Of a stretch of DNA of 64,000 nucleotides, positions 8,289 to 20,200 are shown piece by piece. The notes beneath the pieces were generated by a model, which worked only from the letters and a program-made list of their open reading frames with translations, did not search any database and was not told where the DNA came from. Each line of letters starts with the position of its first letter. Position 1 is the first letter of the stretch. The stretch comes from Macrosoma leucophasiata (taxonomy: Eukaryota > Arthropoda > Insecta > Lepidoptera > Hedylidae): the NCBI GenBank assembly GCA_036365455.1, contig JAWQUS010000007.1:22708001-22772000 (forward strand), read 5' to 3'. The translations under genes and the position numbers were made by a program.

Positions 8289-11200
8289 TCACAACTTGAG
8301 GAGCTTGGTGAGTGTGAACTGGGCTTCTGGCATTTGCTTTTTCATGTGCGTCATTGCGATCAGTGGTGTGAATGTGTGGCGCAAATATCTGAAAATAAAA
8401 CATATACTTAGTTTAAATTCATCTTTGAATCAAAATAGTAACGATACAGAACAAATTTCTATTCAACGTGTATTGATATATATGGTACGAGTATTATCGC
8501 CAATCTGCATGCCAAGCGTGGCGATTACGGCATATCTCTACTATGGGGAGGCTTTTGTCCAACAGTGGACATGTTTCGGCTGATATGAATTTCTGGTCAC
8601 GCATTTGGTGAACAGTCAATACAATATATATTAAGAAGTTCCCATGAATTTCTTTAAATTGGAAATCGATTAGTATCGATATTAGTGGAATTTGTCAAAA
8701 TGACATCGCTTGCCATATTCGCCAAGTTGGTTGCAATTCCAACTGCAAATAATGTTCTGTAACTGCAAACAAAGCTAAATAAGTGAAAATATGCAGTAAA
8801 AAACGTTTTTATATTGATTTTGCCTGTTAATGATATTGTGTACAATACATGGCCGGAGGTCCATACATTTTTGCAACATCACCTTTAGGATGTAAACAAA
8901 ACATTTACGAAAACAATATTAGGGGATTCCCCTGTAAGTTTTGTGGTATTGCCAACTTGCAACATAATAATATACCTATATAATTACAGTGTGGTCAACT
9001 CTCACTTAATAAATTAGGTTAGCTAAGGTGTATTACATATTTTACATGCCTATTTGTGGTTTTTTTTTTTGGGCACAGGCGCGGGGCCCGTGACATTTGC
9101 TGCCTCCTGCTATATGGCTAATCCGGCACTGGATAAATTAGATAATGCGGTAGTGCCTACGCCACGTTACCAATCAATCCATACCGATATCACACAGTAA
9201 TTCTATCATCTGTCTGTAACACTTTCACGACCGATGGCACAGTACAAATATGAACAGTGTGGAAACTAAGTACAAAACGTTGAAACTTCACACTTACATA
9301 AACATGCGCATCGACGAGGCCTCCAAGCGGTTCTCGCGGTGCTGCAGTACTGAGTCACTCGCTACATCGAGCGTCGCATATTTGTATTAGTGTGCCGTTT
9401 CGAACGTTTTGTACGTAGTTTCCATACTGTTCATATTTGTACTGTGCCGATGGGGTGTGATCCGGCACCTGCCTATATTTCAACACATATCTGTGCCCAC
9501 CTAGGCCCCCACAGCCAACCCAGTAGCCGACAAGACGTAATTTCATTTATTTATACTATTACTAGCTGACCCGGCAAACTTCGTATTGCCTCAGAATGAA
9601 ATAATGTGTCAAAGGTTTGAGAGATACGGACTATTTGTATGGAAAAATGAAATTGTGGTTTTTACTATTTGCCTCCATATTTTCTTACTTTTTGGACCTT
9701 CCCTGGCCTTCCAAAAATCATTCAAAACTAAAATTAGCCAAATCGATCCAGCCGTTCTCGAGTTTAATGAGACTAACGAACAGCAATTGATTTTTATATA
9801 TATATATATAGCTGACCCGGCAAACTTCGTATTGCCTCAGAATGAAATAATGTGTCAAAGGTTTGAAAGATACGGACTATTTGTATGGAAAAATGAAATT
9901 GTGGTTTTTACTATTTTCCTCCATATTTTCTTACTTTTTGGACCTTCCCTGGCCTTCCAAAAATCATTCAAAACTAAAATTAGCCAAATCGATCCAGCCG
10001 TTCTCGAGTTTAACGAGACTAACGAACAGCAATTGATTTGTATATATATATAGATAACAAAGTAGAACTGTATCAGTAGCCTAATGGTAGCAGGCCGCTA
10101 ATACTACGCTGGAGTCTTGGGTTCGATTCTCGGGTCGGGGGCTATCAAAGAAAATAGTGTTAGATCCCTTATCTCTCGGTCCCTTATCTAACGGTCCTAA
10201 CAGCATTTTTTCATTTTCTTGAAGTTTCTCTCGTCGTTTGATAAGGTGCCCGGAGATGTCAACAGGCTCGCCACCTGTTATATGGGCCAAAACGTAACCA
10301 GCGAAACAAGGGTGTTTGTATGTATGCTTGCACGCATGCATTTACCTCTGCCTACCCCTTCGGGGATTAAAGGCGTGAAGTTACATTATAACAAAGTATG
10401 CAGTCCATACCCAACTCTCCTATTGACAAACGTGATGAGCTGCAGTAAATCCAGTTCATTCGCATATTTTTCTATAACATCGCAAAGGTCTTGTATAAGG
10501 AATGAACCTCTCATATCCCGGAATGATAGATAATCTGAAAATAATTTAGAGAATGCTATAATAAACTTCCGATGGACAAATCATAGGCCTATACAGTGGT
10601 GTAGGTATGGGGAGCGGCAGGGATGCCTCATAGAAAAAAATAAAAACATGTCATCTCAGTGGGAGTGCTTATAACTGTCAAAACTCATACTTTACTGACA
10701 GTTCTAAGGATACTTTGCTCGAAGTAAACTCGTAGTGTGGTGTGTGAATCGCGCCCTCAAAGAAAATCAAGAGTTTCGACATGCTTGTGAAACAAAATAA
10801 GCGAAGAAATTGGACTCGAAGTCGCAAAGCTTTGGTGTTGTCTGTAAACCTCGCTCTTAGGGCGAGATTCACAGACCGCACTACGACTTTACTCGCCCTT
10901 AGACTCAACGATGATGTTTCGAAGTTATTTATACAGCAACTCGTATGAACATTTCATAAGTGCGATTCAGCGCATCATTCGTCATCGCTCAAGCTTGACA
11001 CGTAGGTACTCAGTTCGAACTCGTTGTTTCAACTGGAACATGCACCGCTAGACGGCGCCTTACGGTTCACTAATAACTAGTACAGTCTACCGCTGCGCAT
11101 TTATTATTACCTTCAACGGCTGAATACAGTATACAGAAATCAGCATGCGATGGTATGATGAAACTATTAGCCTTAGACTCAACGATGATGTTTCGAAGTT

Positions 11201-14200
11201 TATACAGAAAATTTATACAGCAACTCGTATGAACATTTCATAAGTGCGATTCAGCGCGTCATTCGTCATCGCTCAAGCTTGACACGTAGGTACTCAGTTC
11301 GTACTCGTTGTTTCAACTGGAACATGCACCACTAGATGGCGCCTTACGGTTCACTAATAACTAATACAGTCTACCGCTGCGCATTTATTATTACCTTCAA
11401 CGGCTGAATACAGTATACAGAAATCAGCATGCGATGGTATGATGAAACTATTGTCGTCTGCGTCACTGTCTTTAATCACTATCTCTCTGCCATCATCAAT
11501 TTTATCACCACGACACGCCTGAAAACATAATACATTCAAATCGCAATTTTTAATGACACATACATACAATATTTTTCTTTCCATTTTTCTTTAAATAAAA
11601 TATATTTCACATGCATGTGTTAATGCGAAATAATATAAAACAATTATTAAGGGTAAAAGCGACTTCTTTACGATATTCAATAAACTGCAAAGTCTATAAT
11701 ATCGGTTGCCTAACTAGCATAGTTGGCAATAGATGGCGCTGCTGCTACCATAAAGCAATGCAATAAATGCGAAGGAAAGATTTGACAAATCGGGCAGGAC
11801 TTCAGTAGCTCAATTGGAAGAGCGGCTGGACTAGAATCCCAGTAGGCCGCGAGTTCGAGTCTCGTCTGAAGTCAAATTTTTCTTTCCATTTTTCTTTAAA
11901 TTAAATACATACAATACGATTAGACTGGCTTCGGGACGTGATGACCCCACCGCCCACTAGCGGAATAATTTTCTTTTACTGGAAGAGAATTCTTCAACTA
12001 GTCAGTCAACCGAATAATGGCGGTCAAACCATTCCAATGAGGCGGTAGTAAGTGCAATAACGCAATACAATAACCAAAGGCTTACAATTGAATGTGGATA
12101 AAACTAAAGTATTAGTATTTGAAAGAGACGAACAGAGAACAAATGCAAGGGTAGTAGTAGATGATGCAGTGTTAGAACAGGTGGATGAAATTGTATATCT
12201 TGGATGTGCTTTTAGCAAGGATGGTAGGTACACCACTGACATAGAAAGAAGAGTGCTTGCAGGGAATTGCGTGAATGGAGCGTTGGGTAAGCTGCTAGAA
12301 TCTAAACATCTCAGCCAGCGGGCTCGACTATTCGACTTATTCCAACGCTTTTATATGGAAGCGAGAGCTGGGTATGCAGGAAAAAAAGCATGAAAGTAAG
12401 TTAAACGCGGTCGAGATAAGATCTTTGCGCAAGATCTGCGGTGTATCACTCACCGATCACGTTCGTAATGAAGATGTAAGGAAGAGGCTTTGTGTGAATG
12501 ATAGTATCGGTGTAAAAATGAAAAAAGGCATGCTCCGATGGTTCGGGCATATAGAAAGAATGTCGAATGAGCGAATAACTAAACAGATATACAATGCGAA
12601 TGTGGATGGTTGCAGAGGCCCAGGAAGACCAAGACTGACCTACCATGACCAAATAGGTCGAGTTCTGTCTGATGGTGGTGTCAAAAGTCTTAGGAATCGA
12701 ATGATGAAGGTAGACGAGGCACGAGAGGTTTGTCAGGACCGGGATATCTAGCGCTCTACACTCTCTGCTTACTCCGACAGGGACATGGCGTGAAGATAAC
12801 ATACAATAACCAATCCGCATTACAAGCGAGACGATTATGGCATATTTTTACTGGTGGTAGAGCTGTAGTGACGGAGCTCGGGGGCGTAGGCACCACCGCA
12901 TTACCTGATACATATATATTTATGTAATGGAAGTGACAAACATGCATGAAATTCACATTGATGTTAAGTGATGACTGCAGCCTATAGACAACAACACAAA
13001 GACCAATGTCCATGTTCAATCGAAATAAAATGTAAATGTAATATGAAATGTCAGACCTCAAGTATAAAGCGAGGAGGTATATCTTTCCATTGGTAAGTCA
13101 CAAATAACATTTATTGTTATAATATTTGTAAAAAACATAAAAATATACAAAGGAATATGAATATTCGAACATAAACTGAATTATTTAAACTTTACTGCTA
13201 GCGAATACATTACTCGTTAAGCACTCGCTCTATTAAAGCTAATACTGTCTCCGCTTGCAATGTACAGCATGTACCTAATGCGTCCGCTAGCCACACTTCG
13301 ACTACGACCCGACGTGCGAGCTCTTTGTGACTACATTGTTGTGTGCGTGCGAGTGTTTATTGTCTACGAGCGTTGTCTTAGTATGCAAACTTACGCAAAC
13401 GAATGCTGTCCTAAGGATTTATGTGTGGGTGATTGTCGAGATGGTGTTACATTTGTGTAAGAAATTTGGTGGTGGGAGAAAAGCGGCGACACTGGTTCTA
13501 ATACTAAATTGAAGCAAAGGCCTTTCCATCCTTATTTATCTATTCCGTGGTATATTTGTATGGATTAATAATCTACCTGTATAAAGAATATTTTCGGTTT
13601 AGTGACTAAGGAGGCGTCTCCTTTCTGTAGCGGCGTAGTTAGGTCCGAAAGCAAGTATGGGCGGTCCGAAGCGTACAGCATACCTTTGTCCCCGTGCGTC
13701 AGAATTACAAACACCAGGCATGATGTCATAGTGTGATCCTGTTCGCTGACTAAAAATAAAAAAAACAGTTTTAAAAAATATGCTTACACTCACAGCCCCA
13801 CAGTAGGTATAAACTTGTGTCGTGGGTGCCGTTGTACACATACAACACATACACAAACACCCAGACCCGAAACAAATATCTGTAGGCCATACAAATATTT
13901 GTCCCGGTGCGAGAATCGAACCCTTCCAATCAAACGGTCATGTCACACCGCTGGACTAACCGGGTCGTCAAAGTTGGATTATAGTTATGCGTTAGCCAGT
14001 TTGGGGTGCCTTTATTGCCGAAGTCAAGGATTTTTTTATTAAATGTCCAAAAAAATTGGGGAGTTTCGCCTTATTCTCATACCTACCACATTTACACACA
14101 AAAGAATCATGGTTTCATACCTTGATTTGTACAAAAAAGTTAGAAAAAGGTACAAGGTAAAACGGATTAGAAATATTATCTAGGGAACCTAAAGAACATT

Positions 14201-17200
14201 TTCTGGTATGTAAATTATTTTTATTTCAAACTTTTTATTCCGGAAAGTTAAAAATATTTTAAGTATCAGGGAATGTTGTTTAGCTTCACTGGATAATATT
14301 TCCATGCTGTTTTACCGTGTACCTTTTTTAAAGTTTTTCTGTACAAATCTTGCCATGATCCTTTCAAAACAATGGGTCCAGCCGATTTGGAGAAGTACGT
14401 ATTGTTACAGACACTGTGAGAATATTACATATTAGAAGATTTAAACATGTAGTTCACATTGATAGAAACTACAGCTTATAGACATCTACAAAAAAACGGG
14501 AGTTCTATGGCCCCGAAATAACTATCACGGAGACTATGGTCTCAGGGGTGCCAACGCATTCGGATTTTGACCTTGGGTTTTTGTATAGATGTCTGTAGGC
14601 TGGAGTCATCACTTAACATACATTTTACACTATTTTTACTGGTGGTAGAGCTCCAGTGACGGGGCTCGCGGGCGTAGGCACCACCGCATTACCTAATATA
14701 CCTACTTGCCGCTAAATGGTAGTGTTCAGCACTATCGTGTTCCGGTCAGGTGGTAATGTACGGCAATGTAATTTCCGGCACATAGGCATAACACCTAATG
14801 CCTCAGGAGTGGCAGCGCAACTACATTTTGACCTCTGGTCATTGTGTGGGTTTCATAGGCTGCAGTCATCACTTAACATCAATGTGAACTGCACGCTTGT
14901 TTGCCACTTTTATTACATAAAAAAAAAAAACTTTTGAACTGCATGCATGTTCGCCACCTTCGTAACATAAAAAAATTAGGTTCATAGTGGTGTCCCCAAT
15001 GGGAATGGGATGCTCGGACGAAGTCGCGGACAAAAGTATATCTCAATCACACTCAACCCTGCCCTGCCCAACTCGGCCCTGTAATTTCCGGCACAGAGGC
15101 ATAACACCTTAGGCCTCAGGGGTGGTAACGCATCTGCATTTTGGCCTTGGTCTTCATGTGGGTGTCTATAGGCTGCAGTCATCACTTAACATCAATGTAA
15201 ACTGCATGCCTGTTTGCCACTTCCAATACATAAAAAAAAAAAAAAAAACCATAGAGCAACGCGGGCCACCGGCCGCCGCGGCGGACCGGAGGGTTGCAGC
15301 CATAGCGTTTATTACCGATGCAAAACAGTCTGTCATTTTTTGCGGGGGTAAATGCGTGTGACATACACACACACACTACAAAAATCGTCTATTACTACGA
15401 AACTCACACCTTGAATTTAACAAAATACATGAACAGTTTCACGCACACATTTAAACTTCTAGGCGACAGGCCGATTTGGCCTTGTACTTTGACAGAGAGG
15501 AATGCCTGCATATGGCTACTCCCCTCCAGTCCGCCGCGGCCGGTGGCCCGTGTTGCTCTATGCACTCAACAATTACCCTCATGAATCATCAATGTTATTG
15601 TGTGTTAAACAAGTACGGAGGTATTTCACTTGAAAAGCGATATACAATATTGCGATTAAACAATTGCACCATATTATCGACGGACTCCACTACGAATCCA
15701 ATAAAAGAAATACATACGGAGTGTAAAGATAAGAAGTCTAAACGTGTCCATAATAACAGCGAAAAAAAGGGTGGCGCTGCGATAGCATCTTCTTTATATA
15801 TAAAAAGGAATGTTTGTCTGTATGTCCTTTATAGAATCGTAAACTACTCATTTGATCATGTGATGATCTTTAGCTAAGGGGTCGTTCATAAATTATGTAA
15901 GGCGTTTAGGGGAGGGGGGGTATTGACTGAATATTATAACTTCTTACTATAGGTAAGGGGGGCAGAGAATCTAAAATTACGTAAGATTTGAAATTGAAAA
16001 TTCTACCACTTTCGCGCTAAAAATTGGCATTATTGAATAGCGCCATCTGTACTTCATCTCTTTAACTTGATATTGAATCTTACAAAAATCTTTTCTTACG
16101 AAAATTTCTTCTTAAGGGGCAGGGGGGACTAGTCGTAATCTTATGATGTCTTACAGTAGGGGGAGAGGGGGTCAAATTAGCCCTCAAAACCTCTTACGTA
16201 ATTTATGAACGACCCCTAAGTTGTTGTGCATGAGCCCTCGAAGGTTTCTGAGTTGGCAAAATCGTCAGATGGCGCCACTGTCATTTTTAGTTGGTGGCGT
16301 AACAACGCGCCCAGGATACAGCTAGTAGGTTAAATTTTAAACAGTGCCACATGCAATGACAGTAATAAAGAGATATTTACTTTGAAAAGAACACTTTTTA
16401 AATCATGCATAATTTTTGTTATTATTTATAACTAGCTGTTGCCCGCGGCTTCGTCCGCATGGATGTTATATAAACAACTAAGTAACCTATGTTCTTTCTC
16501 AAAGTCAGCTCTATCACTGTACCAAATTTCATTAAAATCGGTTCAGTCGTTTGGACGTGAAAAGGTAACAGACAGACAGACAGAGTTACTTTCGCATTTA
16601 TAATATTAAGTAGGGATTTTATTGATTACCTAGTATTTGAAAGAGATGAACAGAGAACAAATGCAAGGGTAGTAGTAGATGATGCAGTGTTAGAACAGGT
16701 TGATGAAATTGTATATCTTGGATGTGCTTTTAGCAAGGATGGTAGGTACACCACTGACATAGAAAGAAGAGTGCTTGCTGGGAATTGCGTGAATGGAGCG
16801 TTGGGTAAGCTGCTAGAATCTAAACATCTCAGCCAGCGGGCTCGACTAGCCGTACATAATGCTGTACTTACTCCAACGCTTTTATATGGAAGCGAGAGCT
16901 GGGTATGCAGGAAAGAGCATGAAAGTAGAAAGGTTTGTCAGAACCGGGATGTCTGGCGCTCTACACTCTCTGCCTACCCCGTTAGGGACCTGGCGTGAAG
17001 ATACATACCTACCTAAAAAGATTTTTTATGATCTCGGCGCAATTTACTTACTATTCAACAGCTAAATTCACTTCGTAGTTTTGGCAGCGCTAGTGTGGCA
17101 GATACTCCGATATAATTATTCGTAGGGCAGATACTACAGGGGCTAGCTACCGAGCTTAGTAGTAAAGCAGCTGGACTTGTCCTAAGGTCGCAATCCGTTC

Positions 17201-20200
17201 CCGAAATAATTATTTTTCTATAAATTTTTTTCTATATTTTTCAGATAGGCTACTACAAAGGAGATGTTGCAAAAATTTTGGGACCTCCGGCCATGTATTG
17301 TACACAATATCATTAAACAGGCAAAATCAATATAAAAACGTTTTTACTGCATATTTTCACTTATTTAGCTTTGTTTGCAGTTACAAAACATTATTTGCAG
17401 TTAGAATTGCAACTTAAAACCAACATGGCGAATATGGCGGACGATGTCATTTTGACATTTTCATTTTTTAAATAGTTTTTGATTATCTAGTACTTGGAGA
17501 AAAAAAAAAATTATAAATACTATCGAAATCGATTGATACCAAGCGTTGGCTGTATCGCCGCCGTGTTGAACATGGTTAAAAATGATAAAATCGTTTGAAT
17601 TAAATGTGGTGGTAACTCTAAAATATGTTCTTGATTAAATTAATTATATTTTTTTCGGATTCTACTATAATTTACCCATTTTTTGAGGACATGTACGAAC
17701 CAGGGCCGAGCTCGCAACATCTCCTTTATTTTTTAGAATGTACTCCTTATCTTTACACTCCATAGAAATACACCGCTAATGCGGCCGCTAGGCGTTCCCT
17801 TCAACGAAAGCAGCGGTCAGTTGGCCCTGGTTGGCCCTACTGCCGACGCGGCAACAAAACAAGCAAACCAAAACTAATTAAGCTGGAGGTGAGGTGCATC
17901 TGCTTGGTTTATGTTTTAGCGCCAATTTTTTTCTTATTTAAAGCGATCGAAGCATATTTGTTTTGTGGGTCATATTCTAATGACGCCCATGACTTAACGT
18001 TTATTTAAATTAAGCGATGCTTAATCACATCGCATACTTTAAGACATTAGCCAATAATCCAAACTTACTTTCAGTGACAGATTCCACAATCTGTCTATAG
18101 TCCAAGTCGTGGTAAGTGAGCACCTTGTACTTCAGCTTCGCGAAGACCTCTTTTAGGCGCGCCACGTCAGCGTCAGTGCCGTGTCTGGTCTGTGGTCGCG
18201 AGTATCTGGCATGTGGAATTGTAAACAGTAAAAAATAATAGAAAAACAAAACGAAAAATGTTTGGCCTCAAAAATGGCAAGGCCAAAGAGTATACAAATA
18301 CGACGTAAGGCAAGGCAACTAGCAAAGTTAAACCAGAGTGCCTAGTGCGAGATTTCCGATCGCGATCGAAAATCGCAGATTTGTATGGAATTGAAGGAGC
18401 GTCATCTAGCGGTGAATCGATGACGCTCCTTCAATTCCATACAAATCTGCGTTTACTCTTAAGAGTAAATAAAATCTCGCACGAGGCACTCAGAAGCATT
18501 TGCCGCTTATTTTTGTGATCTATAAGTACGCTTGATTGACACTTTGCTCGTACCGACACTGATCGGATTTGCCATAAGACCGACAATGTGCAGAACTGCA
18601 GACTTCGATGCGTGATGGGAATCTGGGTACACTATAACAAACACTCCGATAGGAGGACTATGCCAAACGCATCAATAAGGTGCATCGTACAGGCGCGAAT
18701 CCAGCCCCCAAAGGAGTTTGGACTACCTTAGATTTCTAACAGTGGCAACGTTCGAGTTTGTGTAAAAATGGTTACCAAATAGTTATCTCAAAAAAAATAG
18801 GCAAAAATAATTATTATTTTATAAAATACGAGTTATATATTCAAAGAGATTAGAGGCAGGTTTAGGATAAGTCGCCTCATCCTTTTATTCCCTACGATGG
18901 AGAAAGCAATGTATAGCGAAACTGAAGTGGGAGCAATGATTTCCCAGTCACCGCTGGTGGCGACTGGGAATCTTTATTCCCATTTGCCTCCGATGGCAAT
19001 CCCAGCGAGGGCGACTGGGAATCAATCCACAACACCTACCTGAAATATCTTGAAACTTTAAACTTGTGATGGTTGTATATGATGAGATATTTGTCACCGG
19101 ACATATCATAATACATGTCTTCTAGACTTGATGTGATGCCAGCTGATGTATCCGGTGAATGTAAATTATTCCTGCAAAAAATATTATATACACGTCAGTA
19201 TTTCTTAAACAGACTCAGTTGCACAAAAATAAATGTTTTTCTTTGATAACCTGCAACACTTACTAACTTGCAACTATCTTTTTTTATGTAACTAAGGTGG
19301 GAAACAAGCATGCAGTTCACATTGATGTTAAGTGATGACTGCAGCTTGTAGATACTAACACAAAGACCAGAGGTCAAAATGCAGATGCGTTGCCACCCCC
19401 CGAGACCTTAGTTGTTGTCTCTGTGATAGTTATTACGGGGCCATACATTACTACCTAACCGGAACACGATAGTGCTGAACATTACCATCTGGCGGCAGAT
19501 GATGATGAGGTAATGCGGTGGTGCCTCCACTGGGACTCTACCACCAGTAAAAAATCTCCCCTACCCTACCTATTCGTTAGTCATTATAGTATACCCAATA
19601 CACAGGCAACTACTAGATAGGTATCTAATCAGCATACAATTTTGTTATAATAACTAGCTGACCCGGCAAACTTCGTATTGCCTCAGAATGAAATAATGTG
19701 TCAAAGGTTTTATCTATTAAGATACGGACTATTTGTAAGGGAAAATAAAATTGTGGTTTTTCTATTACCATACCAGTCCAGCCGCTTTACCACTAAGCTA
19801 CCGAAGTCACACTTAGTGGTAAAGCGGCTGGACTGAGATCGCAGGTTCGATTCCTAAATTTTCCTAAAATTTCGAAATGATATTAACACATCCCTAACAT
19901 TTTTTAAAGACCTTTCCAACGATATCCCACACTATAATAGAAAACGAAGAATAAAAAAATATCCGCGCGTTGCATGTAGGGGAGGTACCCTAAATAAAAA
20001 AAAAAGTCATGTTTTTATTCTACCACTTTGTCGGCGTAGTAAAGATGTATGCTTGTGCCAAAGTTCAAGTCTCTAGTACTAATGCTATTTGCGCTAAACA
20101 GAGACAGACAGTTCCTTGTTTAATACGAAACCCTAAAAATCGACTTCGGGCAGGAATGGAACCTGCGATCTCAGGTTAAACAGTCCAGCAGCTTTGTACA

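Noticed and set aside
9586..10053. 155-residue ORF as a gene
   Set aside because: It is a translation through two tandem copies of a non-coding repeat.
11354..11584. 76-residue minus-strand ORF as a free-standing gene
   Set aside because: It is caspase exon 5 plus intron read-through at both ends.
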